DNA of 64,000 nt from Synechococcus sp. MIT S9220 (GCF_014304815.1 NZ_CP047958.1:1922001-1986000), one strand, 5' to 3'; shown: positions 9,233 through 19,615, numbered from the stretch's first letter. Numbers and translations are program-made. The notes: generated by a model not told the origin, from the letters alone.

Positions 9233-12148
9233 ATGACCGTGACCGCCAGCAGCGGCAGCCCAAGGGTTTCCCCACAGCTGTTCGACACCCTGCCGCTCTC
9301 CAGCGTTCGTCAGGCGGAACAACAGGACCGTTTCCCTGACGGGGGCGAACTCGACACGTTGATCACATTCTTCCGCAGCGGCAATGACCGCCTGGAAGCT
9401 TCAAAGATCATCGCCAGCAACGCTGAAGCGATCGTCGCCCGCGCGGCCAACAGAATTTTTGTCGGAGGAACTCCACTTTCGTTCCTCGAGGCGCCACTCA
9501 GCACAGGCGAAGTGTCCCGGGCACAGGCCGTCGATACCGCCCCGCTGGCGGCTGACCAGGCCGCCTTCGAACAATCCGTGCGCACCTTCACGGGTGACAG
9601 CAGCATCACCAAGCGCGGCAATTTCTTCACCCGGCTCCTTGATGTCGGCGGCGGCGATGCCGATGTACGCGTCGTTCTGCCCACGGGTTTCACCGCCATC
9701 AGCGTGGCCAAGTACGGCCCTGCATTCATGCGCAAATCGGTGCGCGACCTGGGCTGGTTTCTTCGCTATGTGGGCTACGCATTGGTGGCCGGAGACCCAA
9801 GCATCCTTGCGGTGAATACGCGCGGACTGCGCGACATCCTTCTCAAGAACTGTTCTCTGACCGCCACCAATGTGGCCCTTCAGGAGATGCGAGGAGCCTG
9901 CGCAGAGCTGCTTCGGGAGCGCCCAGAGGCCCGCCGACTCACCATCGACTGCTTCAACGTGCTCCTGAAGGAACTCGCCATTGCGACGCCTTCCACAAAA
10001 CAGAAGCTCGGCAGCCGTGTCAGCCAAGGGCTTCAGCTCCCAGCGATCTACGCCCTGGCATCCGAATCAGCACAGCGTTTCGAAATGCGCCCTGGCCTGT
10101 CCGGAGCGGAGAAAACTGAAATCATTCGAGCCGCCTACAGACAGGTCTTTGAGCGCGACATCGCCAAGGGCTACTCCCAGACCCCCTGTCGTTCAGAAGC
10201 CAGCCAGCTGGTGCAGGGCAAGATTTCAATGCGGGAATTCATCCGCGCGCTGGGCCGAAGCAAGGAATACCGGAATCAGTTTTACGGACCCTTTGTCAAC
10301 AGCCGGGTGGTGGAACTGGCCTACCGCCATTTCCTTGGACGCGGCATCAGCTCGCTCGAGGAATTCCGCAAAGCCTTTTCGATCGTCAGCGACCAGGGAC
10401 TGAACGGTCTGATTGATGTGATCGTGAACAGCAGCGAATATGCGCAAACTTTTGGTGAGGAGACTGTTCCTTACTTGCGCGACCTGGGTGAAGAGGCACA
10501 GGAGAGTGCTGGCTGGGGATCGAACCGCCGTTTGTTCCGCTTCAGCGCACCGTTCGAGGGAGCACCCCAATACGTCACGCTGTATGCCTCTTACCGCCAG
10601 CCTCTCGCTGATCAGCATGTTTACGGCGGCGGCAATGATCCCGTCGGCAATCAGTACGGAGCGATCTTCCCTTCAGACACGGCTTCGGTGACGACGCGTC
10701 CCGCACCCTTCAGCTATGACACCCGCCGCCTGCTGGTGAGCAATGGCATGGCGCAACCGGGACAAATGGACAGTCCTCAGTTCCGGGGCAGCCGGCCTCG
10801 CAAGGTGGGACCGCGAGTGGTTCGACTCCAGCAGATCTCCACAGGCGGTTCGGCGCTTCCACGCCGCGGCGGCCAGCCGAGTATTCGCAACACCGAATCC
10901 TCAACCCAGGCGGTGATCAAAGCCGTCTACATCCAGGTGCTTGGCAACTCCGGCTACGAAGGAGAACGCCTCAACTCCCAGGAAGCCCGTCTGGAAAACG
11001 GAGACATCAGCCTCCGCGACTTCATCCGTAGCGTGGCTCGCTCGGATGCCTTTCGCCGTCGCTACTGGGAAGGCCTTTACATCGCCAAGTCCATCGAAGT
11101 GATGCACCGCCGCCTTCTGGGCAGGCCCACCTTCGGTCGCTGGGAGATCGATGCTCTCTTCGACACCGCAGCTCGCCGAGGGTTTTATGGCTTGGTCGAT
11201 GCCTTGATCGACAGCAAGGACTACAGCGACTGCTTCGGTGAAGACACCGTTCCATACGAACGCTTCATTACGCCCAAAGACCTGACCACCCGTCGTGCTC
11301 CGGGATTACGCAGGGCATTGGATCCCTCGATCGGGGCCAGAGTCAACGTGTCAATGACTCCACGGCCAGAAGCGATCCGTCGAGAAGCACTCCGAACGAC
11401 CGGTGACGTCACCAAGAGAAATATCGCTGACAAGAGTCAGCGCAGCCGCTTCGGCGGAAAGTGGACAGCCGACATCAGCGGCTTCACTCCCCCTGAACAG
11501 CTGGCCGCTTTCATGCTTCGGCGCTCATCCGGTTCCGCAGCCACGCTGAACCAGTGGTCCCGTCCATCCCAGTCCAACCGTGGACAAGCTGGGCTTCAGG
11601 CGGCACTTCCTCTTGGCGATGCCAGTGGTTACAAGCGACGCGAGGGCCTTCCCACCCAGGCATCCCTCGCGCGGGTGTCTAGTGAATCCGAGCTGCGCGA
11701 GATCCTTGATGCGACTTACCGACAACTGTTGAATCGCGTGCCACTGGAAACAGAGCGCCTGACGTCAGCGGAGTCATTACTCAGAAATGGGCAGATTGAT
11801 CTCGATGGCTTCGTCGAATCAGTTGCCCTGAGCGAACCCTTCCAGGATCGACTCTCGCGGATGGCGCCACTTCGTGCTGCCACCGCAGCTAGCCTTGCTC
11901 TGCTTGGAAGAGCCTCCACCCCATCGGAGACCAGCCGTTTCCTCCAGGTGAGAGCTGAATCTGGCCAACCGACTGCCGTGCGCAATCTGCTGGAACTCCG
12001 CGCCGAAACCGGTTCTGAGCCTTCGGATGTACCTGGGCTCAGCACACTGAGTTCACGCAGTGGCGTGCCGCAGTCAACCATCACTCGAACGGCAAGTCTC
12101 TACGGCGGCAATGCGGGCCTGACCCCACGACCCGATCAAGCACTCTGA
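9233..12148 (+). CDS. apcE: phycobilisome core-membrane linker (ApcE, Lcm)
   Basis: A 971-residue linker and terminal emitter that organises the allophycocyanin core, attaches it to the thylakoid and passes energy to the photosystems. The N-terminal phycobilin-binding domain (about residues 1-240) contains the conserved NCSLTATNVALQEMRGAC region. Three linker repeats follow at about residues 280-415, 555-690 and 820-930, each with the pattern of a helix, FIRALGRS or similar, then a GR or GxxG segment. Three repeats is the number associated with tricylindrical cores. The ATG at 9233 was chosen because it gives MTVTASSGSPRVSPQLF; an in-frame GTG lies nine codons upstream. Confidence 0.97.
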   Translation: MTVTASSGSPRVSPQLFDTLPLSSVRQAEQQDRFPDGGELDTLITFFRSGNDRLEASKIIASNAEAIVARAANRIFVGGTPLSFLEAPLSTGEVSRAQAVDTAPLAADQAAFEQSVRTFTGDSSITKRGNFFTRLLDVGGGDADVRVVLPTGFTAISVAKYGPAFMRKSVRDLGWFLRYVGYALVAGDPSILAVNTRGLRDILLKNCSLTATNVALQEMRGACAELLRERPEARRLTIDCFNVLLKELAIATPSTKQKLGSRVSQGLQLPAIYALASESAQRFEMRPGLSGAEKTEIIRAAYRQVFERDIAKGYSQTPCRSEASQLVQGKISMREFIRALGRSKEYRNQFYGPFVNSRVVELAYRHFLGRGISSLEEFRKAFSIVSDQGLNGLIDVIVNSSEYAQTFGEETVPYLRDLGEEAQESAGWGSNRRLFRFSAPFEGAPQYVTLYASYRQPLADQHVYGGGNDPVGNQYGAIFPSDTASVTTRPAPFSYDTRRLLVSNGMAQPGQMDSPQFRGSRPRKVGPRVVRLQQISTGGSALPRRGGQPSIRNTESSTQAVIKAVYIQVLGNSGYEGERLNSQEARLENGDISLRDFIRSVARSDAFRRRYWEGLYIAKSIEVMHRRLLGRPTFGRWEIDALFDTAARRGFYGLVDALIDSKDYSDCFGEDTVPYERFITPKDLTTRRAPGLRRALDPSIGARVNVSMTPRPEAIRREALRTTGDVTKRNIADKSQRSRFGGKWTADISGFTPPEQLAAFMLRRSSGSAATLNQWSRPSQSNRGQAGLQAALPLGDASGYKRREGLPTQASLARVSSESELREILDATYRQLLNRVPLETERLTSAESLLRNGQIDLDGFVESVALSEPFQDRLSRMAPLRAATAASLALLGRASTPSETSRFLQVRAESGQPTAVRNLLELRAETGSEPSDVPGLSTLSSRSGVPQSTITRTASLYGGNAGLTPRPDQAL

Positions 12149-12560
12149 ACATTACGTTCAAAAGAAAGTTTTACTGTCAAAGAACATCAATTAACGTAAA
12201 AGTCAGAGTGACTAACTCCTCCTAGTTTGTGCTGGCTGTTTATAAAAAAGAACCTCAATAAACAACAAGAAGTTCAAACAGCGCAGGGCACACTGGCAAT
12301 GAAGATCTGTTACCAGGACACAGACTCTCCAGATCGCTGCCTGAGAATTAAGAAGGCAGATGTGTCCCTCGCCTTGCGAGGAGCATGCATTCCACAACGG
12401 AAGATCAACAGATACAACATCTGATGGCATTCCGACTCGGATCTCCGCGATTCGAGGCACTGCGGCCCTTAAGCTGCTTCACGATCTCAATCGAGATCAC
12501 CACACCACTCACCGGATATCGGCCTCCTACGGGTGGCTGCTTGCTTCGAGGTAGAACTGC
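12149..12560 (+). promoter_or_regulatory. apcE-apcA intergenic leader/promoter region
   Basis: This 412-base stretch has no convincing gene on either strand. Its first 130 bases are much more AT-rich than the surroundings, with TATAAA at 12241-12246 as the best -10-like hexamer and no good -35 at standard spacing. The rest would be a long 5' leader for apcA, ending in GAGGT about 11 bases before the ATG. Separate strong transcription of apcABC from a promoter here is usual in cyanobacteria; the exact site is a guess. Confidence 0.35.
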
Positions 12561-13046
12561 ATGAGCATCGTCTCCAACTCGATCATCAACGCGGACGCCG
12601 AAGCCCGCTATCTGAGTCCAGGAGAACTGGACCAGATCAAGGCGTTCGTCAGCGGAGGCCAACGTCGCCTGCGAGTCGCTCAGGTTCTCAGCGAGAGCCG
12701 TGAACGCATCGTCAAGACTGCAGGCGGACAGCTCTTTCAGAAGCGTCCTGATGTCATCTCTCCTGGCGGCAACGCCTACGGAGAAGCCATGACCGCAACA
12801 TGTCTGCGGGACATGGACTACTACCTCCGTCTTGTGACCTACGGCGTAGTCGCTGGTGACGTGACCCCGATCGAGGAGATCGGCGTGATCGGAGCCCGTG
12901 AGCTCTACCGATCCCTCGGAACTCCCCTCGAGGCCATGGCTGAAGCCGTTCGTGAGATGAAAACCGTGGCAATGGGCATCCTTAGTGGTGCTGATGCCGA
13001 GGAAGCCGGCTTCTACTTCGACTACGTGGTGGGCGCTCTCGCCTGA
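12561..13046 (+). CDS. apcA: allophycocyanin alpha subunit
   Basis: Alpha subunit of allophycocyanin (161 aa), the main pigment protein of the phycobilisome core. The phycocyanobilin is expected on C81 in [14 protein letters not shown]. The globin-like helices and the C-terminal [12 protein letters not shown] are typical. It starts [20 protein letters not shown] with an ATG. The beta subunit gene follows after 39 bases in the same operon. Confidence 0.98.
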   Translation: MSIVSNSIINADAEARYLSPGELDQIKAFVSGGQRRLRVAQVLSESRERIVKTAGGQLFQKRPDVISPGGNAYGEAMTATCLRDMDYYLRLVTYGVVAGDVTPIEEIGVIGARELYRSLGTPLEAMAEAVREMKTVAMGILSGADAEEAGFYFDYVVGALA

Positions 13047-13085
13047 TCACCGGAACCAACGCCCCTTCACGTCACTCCTGAGTCC

Positions 13086-13574
13086 ATGCAAGACGCGATC
13101 ACCAACGTCATCAACAAGTCCGACGTCCAAGGTCTCTACCTGGATACGGCATCCATGAGCAACCTCGAGAGCTACTTCGCAAGCGGTGAGCTGCGCGTGA
13201 AGGCTGCCGCAACCATCAGTGCGAATGCTTCCGCCATCATCCGCGATGCTGTGGCCAAGGCTCTCCTGTACTCGGACATCACCCGTCCTGGTGGCAACAT
13301 GTACACCACTCGCCGCTATGCAGCCTGCATCCGCGATCTGGATTACTACCTGCGTTACTCCACCTACGCCATGCTCGCTGGCGACACCTCGATTCTTGAC
13401 GAGCGTGTGCTCAATGGCCTGAAAGAGACCTACAACTCCCTGGGAGTCCCCATCGGAGCAACCGTTCAGGCGATTCAGGCCATGAAAGAGGTCACCGCCT
13501 CACTGGTTGGCCCTGATGCTGGCAACGAAATGGGTGTGTACTTCGACTACATCTGTTCCGGTCTCGGCAACTGA
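13086..13574 (+). CDS. apcB: allophycocyanin beta subunit
   Basis: Beta subunit of allophycocyanin (162 aa). The bilin attachment Cys is C81 in [14 protein letters not shown]71 in [10 protein letters not shown] is the Asn that is gamma-N-methylated in phycobiliprotein beta subunits. With ApcA it forms the trimers stacked in core cylinders. Spacing to apcC is six bases. Confidence 0.98.
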   Translation: MQDAITNVINKSDVQGLYLDTASMSNLESYFASGELRVKAAATISANASAIIRDAVAKALLYSDITRPGGNMYTTRRYAACIRDLDYYLRYSTYAMLAGDTSILDERVLNGLKETYNSLGVPIGATVQAIQAMKEVTASLVGPDAGNEMGVYFDYICSGLGN

Positions 13575-13579
13575 GCCCC

Positions 13580-13780
13580 ATGCGGTTGTTCAAAGTCACC
13601 GCCTGCATCCCCAGCCCTGAGAAGGTTCGGACGCAGCGCGAATTGCAGAACACCTTCTTCACCAAGTGGGTTCCCTACGACAGCTGGTTCGCTGAACAAC
13701 AGCGCATCCAGAAACAGGGTGGACGCATTATCAAGGTGGAGCTCTGCACCGGCGGGCAACAGGTCAACGTCGGCAACTGA
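13580..13780 (+). CDS. apcC: phycobilisome core linker, small (ApcC, Lc7.8)
   Basis: A 66-residue CpcD-type linker domain that caps allophycocyanin trimers at the ends of core cylinders. The sequence MRLFKVTACIPSPEKVRTQR and the GGRIIKVELCTGG segment match the family and normal length. It is the last gene of the operon and is followed within 25 bases by a terminator. Confidence 0.97.
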   Translation: MRLFKVTACIPSPEKVRTQRELQNTFFTKWVPYDSWFAEQQRIQKQGGRIIKVELCTGGQQVNVGN

Positions 13781-13803
13781 AATTCAATTCAAAGGTGTGT
13801 TCA

Positions 13804-13829
13804 AACCCGGCCTCTGGTCGGGTTTTTTG
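13804..13829 (+). terminator. Rho-independent terminator after apcC
   Basis: The sequence AACCCG, a short GC-rich loop and CGGGTT is followed directly by a T run (13822-13828). It lies about 25 bases after the apcC stop and would end the apcABC transcript. Confidence 0.88.
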
Positions 13830-13890
13830 TTGTGATCCCTTGGCAAACCGGCCTAAGGACGGCTCAATACATGCAACACCTCCGATCGTT

Positions 13891-15159
13891 TTGAGCAGCC
13901 CCACCGTGATCTCCAAAAGGAGTCGATCCTCACGTCAGGGCACCCTGCGGGAACAGCAGAAGGCTGCTGCTGGATCCAAGCCTTTCTGGGAGCGGTTTCT
14001 TCCGCTCGACTGGTCGCTCTGGCCTGCGGAAGCACGCCTGCTGCTGACACTCACGGCCATCTGGAGCCTGGCAGGCCTGCTGGTGCTCGCGTCAGCCAGC
14101 TGGTGGGTCGCGGCCCGTGAACAAGGAGAAGGGGCGTACTACGTCAAAAGGCAGCTGGTGTGGATGGCCGCCAGCTGGAGCCTGATGTCATTCACCGCAT
14201 CGATCAATTTGCGGCGCTGGTTGAAATGGGCGGGGCCCGCACTCTGGATTGGCTGCCTATTGATTGCAGCGACTCTGGTGATGGGAACCACCGTGAACGG
14301 CGCCAGCCGCTGGCTGGTGATCGGCCCAATTCAGATTCAGCCTTCCGAACTCGTGAAACCGTTTGTCGTGCTGCAAGCTGCAAACCTGTTTGCACACTGG
14401 AAACGGACCGGGCTGGATCAGAAGCTGCTTTGGCTGAGCAGTTTTGGAATTCTGGTGCTGCTGATTCTCAAGCAACCCAACCTGAGCACAGCTGCGTTAA
14501 GCGGCCTTCTGATCTGGCTGATGGCCTTCTCAGCAGGACTTCCGCTGTTTCAGCTGTTCGGGACGGCCATCGGAGGAGCACTGCTGGGCACCGCCAGCAT
14601 CCTGATCAACGAATACCAACGTCTACGCGTGATCTCCTTTCTGAATCCATGGAAGGATCCGCAGGGTGATGGATATCAACTCATTCAAAGCTTGCTGGCG
14701 ATTGGCTCGGGCGGGGTTTTCGGCCAGGGCTTTGGTCTCTCGACTCAGAAACTTCAATATCTGCCGATTCAGAGCACCGACTTCATCTTCGCGGTCTACG
14801 CCGAAGAATTCGGTCTGGTGGGCTCCTTGCTGCTGCTTCTCTTCCTGATGTTGATCGGCTATTTGGGACTGCGCGTTGCCCTCCGATGCCGCAGCAATCA
14901 GGCCAGGCTCGTTGCCATCGGTTGCGCGGCACTCCTGGTAGGCCAATCGGTGATGAACGTGGCCGTGGCATCCGGAGCCATGCCAACCACCGGACTGCCA
15001 CTGCCGCTGGTGAGCTATGGAGGCAACTCACTGCTTTCGAGTTTGATGATCGTCGGACTTCTGATCCGCTGCTCTCTGGAATCCACAGGCTTGATCGGTG
15101 GGCGGGGCCAAGCTCAACGACTGGCATCGGATCAACGCCGTTCACGCCCTGATCGATAG
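13891..15159 (+). CDS. ftsW: FtsW/RodA/SpoVE family peptidoglycan polymerase
   Basis: A membrane protein of about 417-422 residues with ten or so hydrophobic helices, of the SEDS family of glycosyltransferases that build septal or lateral-wall peptidoglycan. Hallmarks visible are NGASRWL, IQPSELVKPF, the large loop with FLNPWKDPQGDGYQ, then SLLAIGSGGVFGQGFG, and DFIFAVYAEEFG. FtsW is preferred to RodA on overall similarity, not proof. The start is uncertain: the open frame reaches back through the apcC terminator, so an internal TTG (13891) or GTG (13906) is more likely. Neither has a strong ribosome binding site. Confidence 0.85.
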   Translation: MSSPTVISKRSRSSRQGTLREQQKAAAGSKPFWERFLPLDWSLWPAEARLLLTLTAIWSLAGLLVLASASWWVAAREQGEGAYYVKRQLVWMAASWSLMSFTASINLRRWLKWAGPALWIGCLLIAATLVMGTTVNGASRWLVIGPIQIQPSELVKPFVVLQAANLFAHWKRTGLDQKLLWLSSFGILVLLILKQPNLSTAALSGLLIWLMAFSAGLPLFQLFGTAIGGALLGTASILINEYQRLRVISFLNPWKDPQGDGYQLIQSLLAIGSGGVFGQGFGLSTQKLQYLPIQSTDFIFAVYAEEFGLVGSLLLLLFLMLIGYLGLRVALRCRSNQARLVAIGCAALLVGQSVMNVAVASGAMPTTGLPLPLVSYGGNSLLSSLMIVGLLIRCSLESTGLIGGRGQAQRLASDQRRSRPDR

Positions 15160-15301
15160 GCTGAACTCCGAGTTTTTCTGAACCGGCTTCACCATCGCCT
15201 TCCTCGACCTGGCACTGTCCGATCTGGCCCGAAGCGGTGAAGACCTACTGAATCATGCACTTCAGCAGCCTGGTCCGCTCAGTCTTGGTGCTGTTCTGGT
15301 C

Positions 15302-15913
15302 GTGGGAGCCCTCACCAGCCTTGGACCGTGCTCACTGTCGCTGCTGCCGGTGACGCTGGCGTACCTGGCCGGATTTGAAAGCGATCAACCTGCTTGGCAA
15401 CGAAGTCTTGCCTTTTGCGGAGGCATCGTGGGGGCCCTGGTGATGCTGGGCAGCCTGAGCGGACTGCTGGGTGGCATTTACGGTCAGGTACCTGGTCTGA
15501 TCCCCACCCTGGTTGCGTTGCTGGCCGTGGTGATGGGGCTCAACCTGCTTGGAGTTGTGCGACTGCCCCTGCCGGCAGGCCCGGATCCCAATGCCTGGAG
15601 CCGCAAGGTGCCAGCACCGCTGGCACCGATTGCCGCTGGCCTGGCCTTCGGTCTTGCCGCTTCTCCCTGCACTACCCCTGTGTTGGCCGTTCTGCTGGGC
15701 TGGATTGCCAGCAGTGGCAACGCAATCACAGGACTGGTTTATCTCAGCAGCTTCGGAATCGGCCAGGTGCTGCCTTTGCTCCTTGCTGGAAGCATGGCGG
15801 CGTCCCTTCCCAAGCTGATGGCGATGCGCTCGATCAGTCGCTGGATCCCCAGCATCAGTGGTGTCGTGCTGCTCACGATCGGCACGCTCACTTTGCTGAC
15901 GAGGCTGGTCTAA
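15302..15913 (+). CDS. ccdA: CcdA-type thiol/disulfide electron transporter (5' end unclear)
   Basis: CcdA carries reducing equivalents across the thylakoid membrane to keep apocytochrome c haem-binding cysteines reduced for System II cytochrome c maturation. Six hydrophobic helices are visible, with the paired redox Cys in [12 protein letters not shown] and [15 protein letters not shown]. The first standard start codon is GTG at 15302, which would cut into the first helix. The same frame is open and protein-like back to 15182 (SDLARSGEDLLNHALQQPGP) but has no ATG, GTG or TTG there, so the true start may be non-standard. It is two bases from ccs1. Confidence 0.88.
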   Translation: MGALTSLGPCSLSLLPVTLAYLAGFESDQPAWQRSLAFCGGIVGALVMLGSLSGLLGGIYGQVPGLIPTLVALLAVVMGLNLLGVVRLPLPAGPDPNAWSRKVPAPLAPIAAGLAFGLAASPCTTPVLAVLLGWIASSGNAITGLVYLSSFGIGQVLPLLLAGSMAASLPKLMAMRSISRWIPSISGVVLLTIGTLTLLTRLV

Positions 15914-15915
15914 GC

Positions 15916-17208
15916 ATGCGTTTGTTTAAACGACTGCTGGCACTGCTCTCGAGCCTGCGTCTGGCCATTCTGCTGTTGCTGCTGATTGCACTGGCCAGTG
16001 CCGTAGGCACGATCATCCCTCAGCAAGAAGCACCTGAGCTCTACCTGGAACGCTTCAATGCCGACCCATGGCTGGGATTGATCAACGGAAACCTGATGCT
16101 GCAAGTGCAGCTCAATCACGTTTACTCAAGCGTCTGGTTTCTCTCACTGTTGGCACTGCTCGGGCTGGCACTCACCTTGTGCAGCTGGAGGCGTCAATGG
16201 CCGTCACTGAAGGCGGCTCTGCGCTGGACGGATTATTCCCGCCCACGCCAACTGAGCAAACTGGCCCTGGCAGAGACCGTCACCTGCAGCGACAGCAGCG
16301 CCGCACTGAATGATCTGGCCTTAGAGCTCAGGGAACAGGGCTGGAACGTGAGACAGCAGAACGGTCGACTCGCCGCCCGACGAGGCGTCATCGGTCGCGT
16401 GGGTCCTTTGCTGGTTCATACAGGTCTGGTCCTGCTGCTGATTGGAGCAGCCTGGGGTGCACTGGCAGGACAACGGCTGGAGCGATTTCTCGCCCCTGGA
16501 CGCTCACTTGATCTGCTGAGTCCAGCCGGCGAAAACAGACTGAGCCTCACCCTGCAGGATTTCGCCATTGAGAGAGATCCCGCCGGCCGACCGGAACAAT
16601 TCAGCTCGACCTTGCTGCTCAGCCCTCAAGGGAATCAACAAGAGGAACGCACGATCAGCGTGAATCATCCGTTGCGATATCAGGGCATCACCGTTTACCA
16701 AGCGGACTGGTCGCTGGCGACGATCACTGTGCAGCTTGGCCGCAGCCCCTTGCTGCAACTGCCATTAAGCAACTTCCCAGAACTGGGCGACCAGATCTGG
16801 GGACTCGTGCTCCCCACACGTCCAGATGGGAGTGAACCCGTGTTCCTCAGCACCGGCAGTGAACAAGGTCCGGTGCAGGTGTTTGATTCAGACGGAAGTT
16901 TGATCACCAATCTCAGGCCCGGTGGAGACGGGGCTGAGGTGCGAGGACTGCCGCTGAGAGTGGTCGAGATCATGCCGGCCAGCGGCCTGCTGCTCAAGCG
17001 TGATCCAGGCGTGCCACTGGTTTATGCAGGCTTTGCGATCACGCTGCTAGGGGGTGGGCTGAGCATGGTGGCCACACGTCAGATCTGGGCTGTTGCTGAG
17101 ACACAGCAAGCCAAGCTTCACGTCGGCGGCCTTTGCAATCGAAACCTTGCGGGCTTTGCCACAGAGCTTCCCCTGCTCATTAACAGGGTTGGCGCTCTCC
17201 ATGGCTGA
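15916..17208 (+). CDS. ccs1: cytochrome c biogenesis protein Ccs1/CcsB (ResB-like)
   Basis: A 430-residue ResB-family protein, half of the System II haem-handling and ligation complex (with CcsA, not in this window). Three hydrophobic helices lie in the N-terminal half ([40 protein letters not shown], and [20 protein letters not shown]), then a large lumenal domain with [16 protein letters not shown], then a last helix near residue 380. The ATG at 15916 is two bases after the ccdA stop. The 3' end overlaps queF on the other strand by 29 bases. Confidence 0.93.
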   Translation: MRLFKRLLALLSSLRLAILLLLLIALASAVGTIIPQQEAPELYLERFNADPWLGLINGNLMLQVQLNHVYSSVWFLSLLALLGLALTLCSWRRQWPSLKAALRWTDYSRPRQLSKLALAETVTCSDSSAALNDLALELREQGWNVRQQNGRLAARRGVIGRVGPLLVHTGLVLLLIGAAWGALAGQRLERFLAPGRSLDLLSPAGENRLSLTLQDFAIERDPAGRPEQFSSTLLLSPQGNQQEERTISVNHPLRYQGITVYQADWSLATITVQLGRSPLLQLPLSNFPELGDQIWGLVLPTRPDGSEPVFLSTGSEQGPVQVFDSDGSLITNLRPGGDGAEVRGLPLRVVEIMPASGLLLKRDPGVPLVYAGFAITLLGGGLSMVATRQIWAVAETQQAKLHVGGLCNRNLAGFATELPLLINRVGALHG

Positions 17209-17590
17209 CGCGCACCACGGTGTGTACGTTTCCGCGGGGATAGAAATCAGCCTCCAACTGCATCCAAACCGGATCGCAAGCCTCAACCAAGTCATCGAGG
17301 ATGCGATTGGCGACCTCTTCGTGGGAGATGGTGCGATTCCTGTAACTGTTCACGTAGAGCTTGATGGCCTTCAGCTCAACGACCCGAGGCCCAGGTTGAT
17401 ACAGAAGTCGCAGCACAGCGAAATCGGGGTAACCAGAGAAAGGACAGAGACAGGTGAATTCCGGCAGCTCGATCGAGACCTCATAGGCACGGCCTTGGCG
17501 AGGATTCTCAAAACAGATCAGCTCTGCATCGGCAATGGCCCGTTCCCCATAAAGGGGAGTGCGGGTGGTCTCCGCGGGGGATGCACTCAT
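17180..17590 (-). CDS. queF: NADPH-dependent preQ0 reductase (QueF)
   Basis: QueF (136 aa, short type I form) reduces the nitrile of 7-cyano-7-deazaguanine to preQ1 in queuosine biosynthesis. The nucleophilic Cys is C49 in [13 protein letters not shown], and the QueF motif appears as [14 protein letters not shown]. The ATG at 17588-17590 gives [18 protein letters not shown]; an in-frame TTG six codons earlier is less likely. It converges with ccs1 and overlaps its end. Confidence 0.95.
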   Translation of the reverse strand: MSASPAETTRTPLYGERAIADAELICFENPRQGRAYEVSIELPEFTCLCPFSGYPDFAVLRLLYQPGPRVVELKAIKLYVNSYRNRTISHEEVANRILDDLVEACDPVWMQLEADFYPRGNVHTVVRVSHGERQPC

Positions 17591-17885
17591 GGTCGAGAGA
17601 CGACACAACGGTTTGTGAAGACCTTAAAACCCGACATGAGTGTCGCAAGCGCAGAACAAAGCTTGGAAATTCACGATTTCGAGCCTTGATTCATTCCAAA
17701 CTGTTCACCATGAACAACATTTATGCGGTAGTAATGCATTGAAGGACAAATCGTTGGGCTCGGGCCTGCTCTTACAGACCTCTTCAGCCGGAAGTAGCCA
17801 CCCGCGTGGCGAAGCAACGCTCCTTCCCACGAAGCGGTCCCGATCAACGATCGGAGCACTCACCACCCTCTTCGAGGCCACTCCT

Positions 17886-18101
17886 ATGACCACGACACAA
17901 CGCACCTATCGCGGCATCCCCTACAACCCGGCGCAGCATGAGCGCCTAAGCCCAGCCAGGGTTGATCACACCTATCGCGGTCAGCACTACGACGCGCCTC
18001 TTTGCCATGCAGCGGCGGCTGAGTCAACCGTGGAACTCCATTACCGCGGCAGCGTTTATCAGCACCGCCGCGAGCAGGCCAAGAAGCCACTCAACTCCTG
18101 A
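17886..18101 (+). CDS. DUF4278 domain-containing protein
   Basis: A 71-residue protein built from three short repeats of the pattern YRG-x2-Y: TYRGIPY near the start, TYRGQHY in the middle and HYRGSVY near the end. This is the signature of the cyanobacterial DUF4278 family, whose function is not established. The ATG at 17886 (MTTTQRTYRGIPYNPAQ) is preferred because the longer upstream reading frame lacks similarity to anything and has odd composition. Monocistronic by position: 295 bases separate it from the divergent queF and 70 from the next gene. Confidence 0.8.
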   Translation: MTTTQRTYRGIPYNPAQHERLSPARVDHTYRGQHYDAPLCHAAAAESTVELHYRGSVYQHRREQAKKPLNS

Positions 18102-18171
18102 TTCGGTATCAACGCGTACATCCGTAAAAGCATCGGCAAGCCGTAATGGGGATGTCGACTGAGGCTTCTAC

Positions 18172-18399
18172 ATGGATCTCCGCTTGCTCGCTGAAGGCCC
18201 TTCCTTCCGGTTGGTCCCAGCCAGCGTTCATGGAATCCTCTGGCTTCAGACCCATTTCGAATCCGAGCACTGGGAACTCCTCGCCGAAGGTCACGTGATT
18301 GTGAGTCGGACGGACGCTGAAACACTGATGCTTGACGCCTCCGCAGCCGGCCTGAGCATGAATCCACTTCCTTCCCTGATCCCTACCCAACACGCCTGA
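18172..18399 (+). CDS. conserved hypothetical protein (75 aa)
   Basis: A 75-residue soluble protein starting MDLRLLAEGPSFRLVPASVH. No named family recognised. The sequence has alternating hydrophobic strands around GILWLQTHFESEHWELLAEG and an ordinary composition, which supports a real gene. It lies 33 bases upstream of glnB in the same direction and could share its transcript, but no functional link can be shown. Confidence 0.6.
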   Translation: MDLRLLAEGPSFRLVPASVHGILWLQTHFESEHWELLAEGHVIVSRTDAETLMLDASAAGLSMNPLPSLIPTQHA

Positions 18400-18407
18400 G
18401 CTCTTAG

Positions 18408-18770
<363 letters not shown>

Positions 18771-18787
18771 ATCAGATGCTGCTGCCA

Positions 18788-19615
18788 TCACTCACCCAAG
18801 GTTGCTGAGACCACATTCTCAATCATTGGAGTGTCGACCTCGTGGTCGATGTACGAGGTCAACCACAGCAGATATTCATGGTTACCGGCTGGTCCGGTCA
18901 GGGGAGAAGCCACCAGCCCCGATGGCTTCCAGCCAAGCGGCTGAGCTGCTTCGATCACGTCAGTAATGGCATCAATGTGGGCCGCTGGGTCACGCACCAC
19001 ACCGCCTTTACCGACCCTCTGCCGTCCAACCTCAAACTGAGGTTTCACCAACACGATGGCCTCGCAGTCCTTGGCATCAAGACCCTCAGTGATCATCAGA
19101 CCACGCAGAGCTGGAAGGACTAACGAGAGAGAGATGAACGACACATCGGCCACGGCCAGTGTCGGGCGTTGATCGGCTTCCCCATACAACTCCTCGGCTG
19201 TCAGACGCCTCAAGTTGGTCCGTTCACGCAAGACCACCCGCTCATCGGTGCGCAGGCTCCAGGCGGTCTGGCCGTAACCGACATCAATGCCATAGACACG
19301 GCTAGCGCCGTGCTGCAGCAAGCAATCGGTAAAACCACCAGTTGAGATTCCACCATCGAGACAGACGCGTCCGTTCACCTCAACGGGGAAGACCTGCAAA
19401 GCGCCCAACAACTTGTCTCCACCCCTTGAAACGAATCGCGGCGGTTGCTCCACCTGAACCAGCGACTCTTCCGCCACTTCCTGGCCGGGCTTCTCAAGAC
19501 GCTGTCCATGAACATCACGAACCTTGCCGGCACGAATCAATCGCTGGGCCTGCTGGCGTGATGAAGCCAGGCCCAAAGTGAGCAGATGCAGATCCAGTCG
19601 GCGTTTACGAGCCAT
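18788..19615 (-). CDS. tlyA: TlyA-family rRNA methyltransferase/hemolysin A-like
   Basis: A 275-residue protein with an N-terminal S4 RNA-binding domain (ASSRQQAQRLIRAGKVRDVHG) and an FtsJ-type methyltransferase domain (VCLDGGISTGGFTDCLLQHGA, then VYGIDVGYGQTAW). TlyA enzymes 2'-O-methylate cytidines in 16S and/or 23S rRNA. The ATG at 19613-19615 gives MARKRRLDLHLLTLGLASSR; the open frame extends 11 codons further but the added residues are unlike the family. It converges with glnB, leaving 17 bases. Confidence 0.92.
   Translation of the reverse strand: MARKRRLDLHLLTLGLASSRQQAQRLIRAGKVRDVHGQRLEKPGQEVAEESLVQVEQPPRFVSRGGDKLLGALQVFPVEVNGRVCLDGGISTGGFTDCLLQHGASRVYGIDVGYGQTAWSLRTDERVVLRERTNLRRLTAEELYGEADQRPTLAVADVSFISLSLVLPALRGLMITEGLDAKDCEAIVLVKPQFEVGRQRVGKGGVVRDPAAHIDAITDVIEAAQPLGWKPSGLVASPLTGPAGNHEYLLWLTSYIDHEVDTPMIENVVSATLGE

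Noticed and set aside
12212..12662. Short frames on both strands in the apcE-apcA gap
   Set aside because: None has a protein-like pattern or a good start signal; the AT-rich half looks like promoter DNA.
17640..17885. Upstream extension of the DUF4278 frame
   Set aside because: The added residues are low in pattern and the conserved family begins at the ATG at 17886.
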